9,485 nt of DNA from Verrucomicrobia subdivision 3 bacterium UBA7542 (GTDB lineage: Bacteria; Verrucomicrobiota; Verrucomicrobiia; Limisphaerales; UBA11358): assembly GCA_002479245.1 (NCBI GenBank), contig DLMG01000188.1, forward strand, positions 1-9,485, given 5' to 3'. A model generated the notes under the pieces. That model saw only the letters and a list, made by a program, of their open reading frames with translations. It was not told where the DNA came from and ran no database searches. Shown here piece by piece: positions 1 through 6,382 of the stretch. Every line of letters starts with the position of its first letter. The first letter of the stretch is position 1. The translations under genes and the position numbers were made by a program.

Positions 1-57
1 AAGGACAAGTTGTCCAACAGACGTTGCAACTGTAGCCGCTTCAAAAACAATTGCAAG

Positions 58-82
58 TCAATTTTTAGAACATCAATTTTTA
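58..82. repeat. 10-bp direct repeat in AT-rich DNA
   Basis: TCAATTTTTA occurs at 58-67 and again at 73-82, 15 bp apart start to start. The AT-richness could suit a protein-binding or UP-like element, but no promoter motif is positioned to use it, so no function is assigned. Confidence 0.4.
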
Positions 83-133
83 ACCCGTTCGGCCTGCTGG
101 GGCACATCTTGAGGGCGTGTTGCCCAAATGGAA

Positions 134-160
134 CGGAGCGCGGGGGTCCCACCCGCAGCC
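134..160 (+). repeat. Hairpin repeat module, left copy
   Basis: The 27-bp segment begins CGGAGCGCGG and ends CCGCAGCC. It can fold on itself (GCGGG at 140-144 with CCCGC at 152-156). It matches the reverse complement of 359-385 at 23 of 27 positions, and the four differences all lie between the two arms or near the loop. GC-rich hairpins of this form are, from memory, common between genes in Verrucomicrobia; that family assignment is unverified. Confidence 0.6.
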
Positions 161-358
161 GCCCGGATTGCCAAATGAGCGCACGATATAACAGTTCATA
201 TTGTCATTGGCGCACAAAAGTTCATGTGGAAATCTCGCGGACCAGGCGTCTTCTTGCCAAGCGCCAGCCGCCGTCGCGCCGCGAAGGCGGAAGGACTGGC
301 GCACTCTCCAGGACGCTTCGCGTATTTCAAGAATCATCTTGTCGCGCGCAGCGTCTTG

Positions 359-385
359 GGCTGCGGCTGCGACAACCGCGCTCCG
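359..385 (-). repeat. Hairpin repeat module, right inverted copy
   Basis: Read on the minus strand, this starts CGGAGCGCGG and ends CCGCAGCC, as does the copy at 134-160. Its own arms GCGG and CCGC can pair, with further UUG/CAG pairing in RNA. The two copies face each other and bound a 252-bp segment (134-385) with no gene in it. Confidence 0.6.
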
Positions 386-480
386 GGGGCAGTACGCGGA
401 TGCGCTGTTCGGCTTGAATTCCTTGCCAGCCTTGCGCCTCCGCTGAAATTCCCATGCTTCCAACCCGCAAAAATATTGTC

Positions 481-508
481 TTGACTTACTGTTTATATCG
501 TGTATAAA
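481..508 (+). promoter_or_regulatory. Sigma-70 type promoter of the GntR/ABC operon
   Basis: A -35 box TTGACT (481-486, 5 of 6 to TTGACA) is followed after 16 bp by a -10 box TATAAA (503-508, 5 of 6 to TATAAT). Transcription should start near 514-516, only about 5-7 nt before the ATG at 521. No Shine-Dalgarno sequence precedes that ATG, so the message would be almost leaderless. The match to consensus is strong, which fits a promoter held down by a repressor. Confidence 0.75.
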
Positions 509-514
509 CAGTAA
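486..514. promoter_or_regulatory. Palindromic operator, probable GntR autoregulatory site
   Basis: TTACTGTTTATA (486-497) and TATAAACAGTAA (503-514) are perfect 12-bp inverted arms around a 5-bp centre (498-502). The palindrome overlaps the last base of the -35 box, fills the spacer and contains the whole -10 box, so a bound dimer would exclude RNA polymerase. YtrA-subfamily GntR proteins typically bind AT-containing palindromes upstream of their own operons. That the product of the next gene binds here is inference. Confidence 0.75.
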
Positions 515-520
515 ATACAA

Positions 521-928
521 ATGCCGAACGACCGTAAATCCCTGTTGATCGGACCGATTTCACCGGCGGCGGATGGCGCGCTTTATCAGCAAATCGCCGA
601 CCAACTGAAGCGTGAAATCAGCGAAGGCCGCCTCAAGCCCGGCGCGACGCTGCCCTCGTTTCGCACGCTCGCGGAAGATTTGCTGGTCAGCGTCATCACG
701 GTCAAGCGCGCTTACGAGGAATTGGAACGCGAAGGCATCATCTACCGGCGGCAGGGACTGGGCACGTTCGTTGCCGACCACGGTTACGACCGCAGCCGCG
801 AAGCCAAGCTGAATACCGCGCAGGAATTGTTCCGCGCCGCCGCGCGCGAAGCGGCGGAAGCCGGATTGAAGCCGGCAGAAATTCTCGAACTCGCCCACCA
901 AGCCATCAAGGAAAAAGGAAAATCATGA
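521..928 (+). CDS. GntR-family transcriptional regulator, YtrA-type
   Basis: A 135-residue DNA-binding regulator, short as is usual for the YtrA subfamily. Residues 20-86 form the winged helix-turn-helix: ALYQQIADQLKREI leads in, PSFRTLAEDL and ITVKRAYEELEREG (about 45-72) are the HTH helices, and RRQGLGTFVA (77-86) is the wing. The remaining 50 residues are helical, matching the small dimerising tail of YtrA-like proteins and leaving no room for a FadR or HutC ligand domain. The recognition helix reads LLVSVITVK where GVSRITVK is usual, a small deviation. The ATG at 521 follows a strong promoter by only a few bases and lacks a Shine-Dalgarno site. Its stop overlaps the ATPase start (ATGA), so the two are co-transcribed. 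It probably represses the operon through the palindrome at 486-514; the inducer is unknown. Confidence 0.93.
   Translation: MPNDRKSLLIGPISPAADGALYQQIADQLKREISEGRLKPGATLPSFRTLAEDLLVSVITVKRAYEELEREGIIYRRQGLGTFVADHGYDRSREAKLNTAQELFRAAAREAAEAGLKPAEILELAHQAIKEKGKS
915..919 (+). promoter_or_regulatory. Ribosome binding site of the ABC ATPase gene
   Basis: AAGGA lies 5 nt before the ATG at 925 and inside the end of the GntR gene. It supports this start and translational coupling through the ATGA overlap. Confidence 0.6.
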
Positions 929-1815
929 ACACAAACGCCATCGAAATCCGCGGGCTGATAAAAAATTATCCAACCTTCAAACTCGGCCCGCTCGATCTGA
1001 CCGTGCCGCGCGGCGCGATTTACGGCCTCATCGGCCCGAATGGCGCGGGCAAGACCACCACCATTGATTTGATTTTTGGCATGGGACGAAATGACGGCGG
1101 CGAAATCCGCGTGCTTGGACTCGACCACCGCGCCAACGAAGTGGAATTGAAACGTCGCGCGGCCTACGTCAGCCCCGATTTGAATTTTCAGGTCTGGGGC
1201 AGGATCGGCAAGGCCATCCGCTTCGTGCGCGGATTTTATCCTGATTGGGACAACGCCTATTGCGCCGAGCTGATGAAGGCGTTTCATTTGAGCGACGCCG
1301 ACAAAATTGCGACGCTTTCCTTCGGCGCAAAAACAAAATTAAGCCTGCTGCTCGCGCTCGCTCGCCGGCCGCAGGTGCTGATTCTCGACGAACCGACCAC
1401 CGGTCTCGACGCCGTTTCCAAGCAGCAAGTTTTCGCTGAACTCCTCAAAGCCGTTGAAGACGGCGAACGCACCGTGCTGATTTCCTCCCACGGCTTGAGC
1501 GACATCGAACGCTTTGCCGACCACATCGGCATGATTAAAAACGGCAAGCTGCTGCTCGAAGGCCGCACGGATGAAATCGTAGAGCGCTTCCGCCTCGCGG
1601 AATTTTTTACCAACAACGGCACGGCTTTGCAAAGCCCCGAACCGGAAGGTCTCACCATTTTGCGATGGAACGAAAACCGCTGGCACGCGCTGCTTGACCA
1701 AAACAGCGACGCACAAAAATGGTTGGAAACGCAAGGAGCACAAAATATCACGCTCACGCGCCTAACGCTGGAAGACTTGTTCGTCGCGCTGGTCAAGGAA
1801 GAGGAGGCCAAATGA
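925..1815 (+). CDS. ABC transporter ATP-binding protein (YtrB/BcrA type)
   Basis: A 296-residue cytoplasmic ATPase that would power the permease encoded next. Visible motifs are Walker A GPNGAGKTT (37-45), a signature LSFGAKTK (131-138), Walker B VLILDEPTTGLD (151-162, catalytic Glu156) and the switch His189 in SSHG. The signature has Phe where LSGGQ has its first Gly, and the Q-loop region reads YVSPDLNF without the usual Gln. The FYPDWD motif (104-109) and the LSxGxK form of the signature are typical of ATPases paired with YtrA-type GntR regulators, so these deviations are probably a family trait and not decay. The region after about 215 is a C-terminal extension seen in BcrA-like proteins. 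A good ribosome site precedes the ATG at 925. Relatives act in peptide-antibiotic resistance or envelope stress; the substrate here is unknown. Confidence 0.93.
   Translation: MNTNAIEIRGLIKNYPTFKLGPLDLTVPRGAIYGLIGPNGAGKTTTIDLIFGMGRNDGGEIRVLGLDHRANEVELKRRAAYVSPDLNFQVWGRIGKAIRFVRGFYPDWDNAYCAELMKAFHLSDADKIATLSFGAKTKLSLLLALARRPQVLILDEPTTGLDAVSKQQVFAELLKAVEDGERTVLISSHGLSDIERFADHIGMIKNGKLLLEGRTDEIVERFRLAEFFTNNGTALQSPEPEGLTILRWNENRWHALLDQNSDAQKWLETQGAQNITLTRLTLEDLFVALVKEEEAK
1803..1807 (+). promoter_or_regulatory. Ribosome binding site that sets the permease start
   Basis: GGAGG ends 4 nt before the ATG at 1812. It is the strongest Shine-Dalgarno site in the window and rules in this start over an in-frame upstream ATG at 1719, which would overlap the ATPase gene by about 97 bp. 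Confidence 0.75.
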
Positions 1816-3200
1816 AAAAGCTCATTCTCGACCATTTCCGCCGCTGGTGGTGGGTCTTGGCGCTCGGCGCGGCGTATGCACTCGTGCTGGGCTGGTCCAT
1901 GGCCATCCCTGCCGACACCAGCGAACTCTGGCACGGCAAGAAGTCTTTCCTGCTCGTCTGGTTAAAAGTCCAGAGCAATATGTTCGTGTCGCAGGTTTTT
2001 TGTCTCGCCGTCTTTACGGGCGCGATGTTGCTGCTTTTTGATTTGCAACGCGGTGTCGCCCGCGTCGTCACGGCTCTGCCGCTGACGGCCAGACAAATCG
2101 GCCGCAGTTGGTGGCTGGCGACCGTCGCCATCCCGGCAATCGTTTATGCCGCGCTGTTTTTTGGGGGCGCGGGAACATTTTGTCTTTTTCATCCAAACCG
2201 GGTTTTTCCGGCGGCCCGGCTGGTGATGGCCAGCCTCTTCACGCTGCTCTGGCTGGGCATGGGCTTCACCATTTACTTTAACCAATTCACCAGCAGCCAA
2301 GGCTTGAGTGGAAACTGGCGGGAGCGCACCGGCAACTTTTTCATCAGTGTGCTGTCGGTATGGATGATCTTTGGCTTTGCGTTTTCCCTGAATGCGTCGA
2401 AAAATCCCTTCAAACTTGCCGTCTTCCTGGGAGTGGGTACGTTGTTGACGGTCGTAGGCTGGTTTCGCGCCGAGCAGTTTAGTATGGGTCGAGCCAGCCG
2501 GGCTGTCCCCCGCCGCACCGGCTTCCACCTCACGCCGCTGTCACCCAGCCGCCACCAAGTGCCTGACGGCCGCGGCGGAATTCCTTTTCTGATCAGCGCT
2601 ACTTTTTACAAGACATTTTTGATCTGCGTGGCAGCGGGCGGGTGGTGGTCATTGGTGATGGCGTGGCAAGGCCAGATAAAATCGTGCCATGAAGCCATCG
2701 AAACCATTGGCGGCATGGGAAGCATTTTCTGGGTCATCATTTTCGTCTTCCTGATGCCCGTCGTGCGGCAACTGCGCCATTTGCGAACGCTGCCCATTTC
2801 AGCGACCAACCTCGCGGCTGTAATATTTTCCATAGCAACTCTGCCGCTCATCGCACTGGCCGCGCTGGTTGCCGGAGTCGCCGGGCTGGCTTGGGAAACA
2901 CCACTCGCCTTCACGGTCTTGAAAAGTTACGCGTTAATACTTGCGCCCGCCTCACTGTGCATTTTCTTCGCTGTCTGGCGGGGCACCGGAATACAGGCTT
3001 ACCTTTTGCTGCTCTTCACCATGATCGGTTTCCAAATGGTGCATCATCCGGAAATTCCCTTCAGTCTCGGCGGCCCAATCACGGCGATATGTGTCCTGTT
3101 GGCATTTCTACTCACCCGCCACACGCTCATGCACAGCAGTCACACCTACCGCATCCAGGCGAACGTCTTCAACAAAGATCCGTGGGGCGCGGCCAGATAA
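1812..3200 (+). CDS. ABC-2 type permease, 12 membrane segments
   Basis: A 462-residue polytopic inner-membrane protein, the likely membrane partner of the ATPase just upstream (ATGA overlap). Hydrophobic segments appear at about 13-30, 57-77, 102-119, 135-155, 175-193, 201-217, 266-284, 303-317, 332-358, 370-388, 395-409 and 420-436. A charged loop (about 219-256) separates two halves. Each half has a matching motif after its second segment: TALPLTARQIGRSWWLAT (87-104) and RTLPISATNLAAVIFSIAT (325-343), which suggests an ancient internal duplication of a six-segment ABC-2 unit. The start at 1812 is fixed by GGAGG at 1803-1807. No named family is recognised with certainty; the call rests on topology, context and the LP[LI][TS]A motif common in ABC-2 permeases. 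The substrate is unknown. Confidence 0.85.
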   Translation: MKKLILDHFRRWWWVLALGAAYALVLGWSMAIPADTSELWHGKKSFLLVWLKVQSNMFVSQVFCLAVFTGAMLLLFDLQRGVARVVTALPLTARQIGRSWWLATVAIPAIVYAALFFGGAGTFCLFHPNRVFPAARLVMASLFTLLWLGMGFTIYFNQFTSSQGLSGNWRERTGNFFISVLSVWMIFGFAFSLNASKNPFKLAVFLGVGTLLTVVGWFRAEQFSMGRASRAVPRRTGFHLTPLSPSRHQVPDGRGGIPFLISATFYKTFLICVAAGGWWSLVMAWQGQIKSCHEAIETIGGMGSIFWVIIFVFLMPVVRQLRHLRTLPISATNLAAVIFSIATLPLIALAALVAGVAGLAWETPLAFTVLKSYALILAPASLCIFFAVWRGTGIQAYLLLLFTMIGFQMVHHPEIPFSLGGPITAICVLLAFLLTRHTLMHSSHTYRIQANVFNKDPWGAAR

Positions 3201-3230
3201 TCCGAAACACTTTCATTGATCGCATTTGCC

Positions 3231-3581
3231 ATGAAATTTTACTTCGTCAACTCACAGATTCCGGAACTCGCGGGATTGACGCGACTGCGGCGGAAGCTTG
3301 TTTATCAATGTGCCTTGCAAGCCCTGTTGACCGAGCAGCCTTCCACCATGACGGTTTGCTCCTGCTGGTTGTTCGGATGCATCTTGATCGGGGCGCTGGC
3401 GGGCGGGCTGACGGACACCGGTTGCCACTTTTCGCATCCAATCCTGGTCGTGACGGTCGGCGGCCTCGTTGGGGCATTGATCGGTGTCTTCATCGGTACG
3501 CAATTCCTCACCGCCCGGTTGCGCCCGTATTTGCGGCGCGTGCTCGAAGAGCGCAAGGATGAAATCGCACGAATCAGCTAA
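3231..3581 (+). CDS. Small two-helix membrane protein with a glycine zipper, unknown function
   Basis: A 116-residue protein I do not recognise. The N-terminal part (1-40) is polar, with a basic patch RLRRK (18-22) and the stretch MKFYFVNSQIPELAGL. Two hydrophobic helices follow, about 45-63 (contains GALAGG) and 71-91. The second carries a regular GxxxGxxxGxxxG pattern (Gly77, 81, 85, 89), a helix-packing motif. The C-terminal tail (95-116) is charged (LRPYLRRVLEERKDEIARIS). An upstream in-frame TTG at 3216 would add five residues, but the ATG at 3231 is preferred; neither has a Shine-Dalgarno site. It starts 30 bp after the permease stop on the same strand with no terminator seen, so it probably belongs to the operon, possibly as an accessory membrane subunit. 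Its TAA overlaps the recJ stop on the other strand. Confidence 0.75.
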   Translation: MKFYFVNSQIPELAGLTRLRRKLVYQCALQALLTEQPSTMTVCSCWLFGCILIGALAGGLTDTGCHFSHPILVVTVGGLVGALIGVFIGTQFLTARLRPYLRRVLEERKDEIARIS

Positions 3582-5383
3582 CTCGGTTGCCAGTCCAGCA
3601 CTTTTAATTGCACGCTGGTCCGGCCATTGAATTCATTCACTTGCGGCGCGAACGCCAGATCAAATTTTCCGACCGGCAACGACTTGTCGCCGCCATTCCA
3701 CCAAACCGCTTCGTGCGTCACGGCGCCATCCGTCACCCAAAGTTTGACGTGCTGTTTCTCCCTGCCCATGCGCTGGAGCGGACGTTGGTGCGTGACGCTG
3801 CGCGCGCAAAATTGTACCGGCGGATTCCCCTGCCCGGTCGGCTTCAAGCGCGCCAGTTCGCCGAGCGATTCCAAAGTCATTTCGTCCAAACCAACTTCCG
3901 CATCGAGGCGCAACGGCGGTTGCAAATCTTCCGGCTTCAACGCGCGCCGCGCCAATTCATTCAGGCGCTGCCGCAGCAAATCAATCTTATCCGGTTGAAC
4001 GCTCAAGCCCGCTGCCATCGCGTGTCCGCCATGCCGCACGAGCAAATCGTCGCACTCCCGCAACGCGGCCGCCAGATCGAATCCCGCAATGCTGCGACCC
4101 GAACCGCGCCATTCATCACCTTCACCGCCAAGAATGATCGTGGGGCGGTAAAATTGTTGAAGCACGCGCGACGCGACGATGCCGACCACGCCGATGTGCC
4201 AGAGCAATCGCCCCTCGACGATGACGAAATCAGTTTGCGGATCAAATTTTGCCTGTACCGCGCCGATGACCTCCTCCACGATGCCCCGCTCGAGTTTTTG
4301 GCGTTCGCGATTCCGGGAATCGAGATTTTGCGCCAGCGGCATCGCTTCGGCCAGATCGCGCGCGAATAGCAAACGCAGTGAGTCCTCCGCGGTTTCGAGC
4401 CGGCCGGCGGCATTAAGCCGCGGCGCCAGTTGAAAACCTATTTCGTAAGCGCCGAGTGTTGGCGGGCACTGCGCGACCTGCTTGAGCGCAATCAAACCGG
4501 GCCGCTGCGTCGTGTTAAGGCGTTGCAAACCGGCGGAAATGAGAATCCGATTTTCACCGGTCAATGGCACCAGGTCGGCAATGGTGCCGAGCGCGACCAA
4601 ATCGAGGAGTGGTCGCAAATCAAATTCCGCCGCGCCCGGCAAACCAATTTCGCGTCCGCGTTTGACCAGCGCATGAGCCAGTTTGAAGGCGAGTCCAACC
4701 GAGCAGAGTTCGGTGAACGTGCTGCCGGCATCTTGCCGGCAGTCCTGACCTGTCATTGGAGCTGGACCTGCCGGCGGGACGCCGGCAGCACGTTGAAGTT
4801 GCGGGTTCACCAGCGCCACCGCCTCGGGTGCCGGACTTGAGACCTGGTGATGATCGAGGACGATAACCTCCACGCCGCGCGAACGCAGAAGGCTGATGGT
4901 TTCCACGGCGGTCGAGCCGCAATCCACCGCCAGGAGAAGCTTGACCGGGCGTGTCGCGCCGGAGCTTTCGGCCGCGGAAAATTTCTTCAGACAATTTTCG
5001 ACACCGTCAGCGCTAAGGCCGTAGCCTTCGTCCATGCGGTTGGGCAGATAAAAATCCACCTTCCAGCCAAGCGGACGCAGAACTTCGACGAGGAGCGCGG
5101 TGGAGGTCACGCCGTCCACGTCGTAATCGCCAAAGATGATCAGTGATTCATTTTGTTCGCGGGCGCGGAGCAATCGCCCGACGGCGGCGGCCATGTTCGG
5201 GAGCAGAAACGGGTCGGCGAGATTTTTCAGGCGCGGCGAGAGAAAATTTTCAATGGCGGACGGTTCGCTGAAACCGCGATTGAGCAGGCATTGCGCGAGC
5301 AACGGCGGGATTTTGAACTGCGCCGCCAGTTGACCGGCCAGGAGCGGTTGCGGCGGCGCGAGCGACCATCGGAATTTCATCAT
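3578..5383 (-). CDS. recJ: Single-stranded-DNA-specific exonuclease RecJ
   Basis: A 601-residue cytoplasmic 5'-3' ssDNA exonuclease of the DHH family, used in RecF-pathway recombination, mismatch repair and fork processing; the family needs Mn or Mg. Visible catalytic motifs are FGDYDVDG (84-91), AVDCGS (152-157), LDHHQ (176-180), LGTIADLVPL (265-274), PRLNAAGRL (321-329), and in the DHHA1 part HIGVVGIVASR (396-406), GSGRS (427-431) and HGGHAMAAG (451-459). The C-terminal OB-fold spans about 490-601. Between NP (193-194) and LCSVGLAFKL (226-235) sit about 23 extra residues, RAAGVPPAGPAPM to CRQDAG, encoded by a palindromic repeat; the length exceeds the 577 residues of E. coli RecJ by about that amount. 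The frame is intact and all catalytic residues remain. It starts 3 bp after the terC stop with no Shine-Dalgarno site, so coupling is likely. The next codon is also ATG. Confidence 0.97.
   Translation of the reverse strand: MMKFRWSLAPPQPLLAGQLAAQFKIPPLLAQCLLNRGFSEPSAIENFLSPRLKNLADPFLLPNMAAAVGRLLRAREQNESLIIFGDYDVDGVTSTALLVEVLRPLGWKVDFYLPNRMDEGYGLSADGVENCLKKFSAAESSGATRPVKLLLAVDCGSTAVETISLLRSRGVEVIVLDHHQVSSPAPEAVALVNPQLQRAAGVPPAGPAPMTGQDCRQDAGSTFTELCSVGLAFKLAHALVKRGREIGLPGAAEFDLRPLLDLVALGTIADLVPLTGENRILISAGLQRLNTTQRPGLIALKQVAQCPPTLGAYEIGFQLAPRLNAAGRLETAEDSLRLLFARDLAEAMPLAQNLDSRNRERQKLERGIVEEVIGAVQAKFDPQTDFVIVEGRLLWHIGVVGIVASRVLQQFYRPTIILGGEGDEWRGSGRSIAGFDLAAALRECDDLLVRHGGHAMAAGLSVQPDKIDLLRQRLNELARRALKPEDLQPPLRLDAEVGLDEMTLESLGELARLKPTGQGNPPVQFCARSVTHQRPLQRMGREKQHVKLWVTDGAVTHEAVWWNGGDKSLPVGKFDLAFAPQVNEFNGRTSVQLKVLDWQPS
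4716..4794. repeat. Palindromic repeat inserted in frame within recJ
   Basis: The outer arms AACGTGCTGCCGGC (4716-4729) and GCCGGCAGCACGTT (4781-4794) are perfect 14-bp inverted copies. A second nested pair, GCCGGCAG (4735-4742) and CTGCCGGC (4768-4775), plus TCC/GGA (4743-4745 and 4764-4766), closes a long hairpin with an 18-nt loop. The element encodes about residues 197-223 of RecJ in a place where the family has a short loop. It shares GCTGGACCTGCC and GCCGGC with the palindrome at 9440-9477, which suggests a dispersed repeat family. No transposase is linked to it. Confidence 0.85.
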
Positions 5384-5386
5384 GGC

Positions 5387-6370
5387 TTACGGTTTTGACG
5401 AATTGCCCGCGCCGGTACGTTTCTCCCGTTCCGCGACCATGACGGACAACACAATGGCGATCACAATGATCGTGGCAACCGTCATCAACGAAACGCTCGT
5501 CGGGATTTCGACTTGAAACCCTTTCGGCTCCTGGCCGTGCGGGTCGAGGAGCATTTTCACGCCGATAAAGGCGAGCACGAACGACAAACCGATTTTCAAA
5601 TAGCGAAAATAACCAAGCGCGCCGGCCAGCAGGAAATAAAGCGAGCGCAGGCCGATGATGGCAAAAATGTTCGAGGTAAAAACGATGAAAGCCTTGCGCG
5701 TGACGGAAAAAACCGCCGGGACGGAATCCACGGCGAAAATCAAATCGGTCGTCTCGACAAGCAGCAGCACCAGCGCCAGCGGTGTAAGCGCAAAGCGGCC
5801 ATCGAGCCGGGTGAAATATTTCTGCCCGTCAAGGTCCGGTGAAACGGCAAATATTTTTCGCGCGAGCCGCAGCGCGAGATTTTTTTCCGGTTGCATGGTT
5901 TCCTTGCCGGAAAAAAGCATCTTAACACCGGTAAAAACGAGAAACGCGCCAAAGACATAAAGCACCCAGTTGAATTGGTTGATCAGTTCCACGCCGGCGG
6001 CAATCATCACGCCACGCATGACCAACGCGCCGAGAATGCCCCAAAACAGCAGGCGATGCTGGAATTGAATCGGGACGCGAAACCACGCAAAAATGAGCGC
6101 AATGACGAGGATGTTGTCGAGCGACAGCGACAGTTCGATGATATAACCAGTGGTGAATTGAACCGCCTCTTCCCGTCCGCGCCAATGCGCCATGGCCCCG
6201 GCAAAAGCCATGGCCAGCGCAAACCAAACCGCGCTCCAGGCGGCCGCTTCCTTGAATTTGACTACCCGCGCGTGGCGGTGAAACAAGCCAAGGTCGAGCG
6301 CAAGAAAAATCAGCACGCAAATAATGAAACCCGCCCAGTGCCAGGGCGTGATTTCAACGAAGCCGGGCAT
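5387..6370 (-). CDS. TerC/Alx-family integral membrane metal transporter
   Basis: A 327-residue inner-membrane protein of the TerC superfamily, closest in length and layout to E. coli Alx (about 321 residues), a Mn exporter. Signature segments with acidic residues inside the membrane are ELSLSLDN (79-86) and ETTDLIFAVDSVPA (206-219). These carry the Glu and Asp expected to bind the metal. Hydrophobic segments lie at about 11-30, 43-62, 72-97, 108-128, 133-152, 195-222, 228-250, 256-275 and 294-313, and the C-terminus is a short charged tail. It sits 12 bp after secDF and 3 bp before recJ, so it is part of that transcript. There is no room upstream for the yybP-ykoY Mn riboswitch that controls alx elsewhere. 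TerC homologues in Bacillus have been linked to loading metal onto secreted enzymes, which would fit the sec neighbours. The substrate here is inferred, not shown. Confidence 0.93.
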   Translation of the reverse strand: MPGFVEITPWHWAGFIICVLIFLALDLGLFHRHARVVKFKEAAAWSAVWFALAMAFAGAMAHWRGREEAVQFTTGYIIELSLSLDNILVIALIFAWFRVPIQFQHRLLFWGILGALVMRGVMIAAGVELINQFNWVLYVFGAFLVFTGVKMLFSGKETMQPEKNLALRLARKIFAVSPDLDGQKYFTRLDGRFALTPLALVLLLVETTDLIFAVDSVPAVFSVTRKAFIVFTSNIFAIIGLRSLYFLLAGALGYFRYLKIGLSFVLAFIGVKMLLDPHGQEPKGFQVEIPTSVSLMTVATIIVIAIVLSVMVAEREKRTGAGNSSKP

Positions 6371-6382
6371 GATTTTATGCCG

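Larger units (their letters stand above)
1..480. other. Intergenic region with repeat remnants, no supported gene
   Basis: This stretch upstream of the GntR operon has open frames on both strands, but none has a recognisable domain, a ribosome binding site or protein-like composition; the predicted peptides are rich in Arg, Cys and Ser, as random GC-rich frames are. What can be seen is repeat-like: a short palindrome GGACAAGTTGTCC at 3-15, a 10-bp direct repeat at 58-67 and 73-82, and a pair of inverted 27-bp hairpin modules at 134-160 and 359-385. The AT-rich left end (about 30-85) contrasts with the GC-rich remainder. It may also contain the far upstream control region of the operon. I see no RNA gene. 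Confidence 0.6.

Noticed and set aside
114..126. Possible terminator hairpin GGGC-GTGTT-GCCC
   Set aside because: Only a 4-bp stem and no T-run after it on either strand.
80..520. 146-codon minus-strand frame, and plus-strand frames at 10-417, upstream of the GntR gene
   Set aside because: The minus frame starts inside the operator/promoter and runs through the repeat modules. Neither strand's peptide shows a domain, ribosome site or protein-like composition.
1719..1811. Longer N-terminus for the permease from the ATG at 1719
   Set aside because: It would overlap the ATPase gene by about 97 bp and add a polar, Arg-rich leader. The ATG at 1812 has a GGAGG site and an ATGA overlap.
3608..4369. 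253-codon open frame opposite recJ
   Set aside because: Antisense to conserved RecJ motifs and without any recognisable feature of its own.
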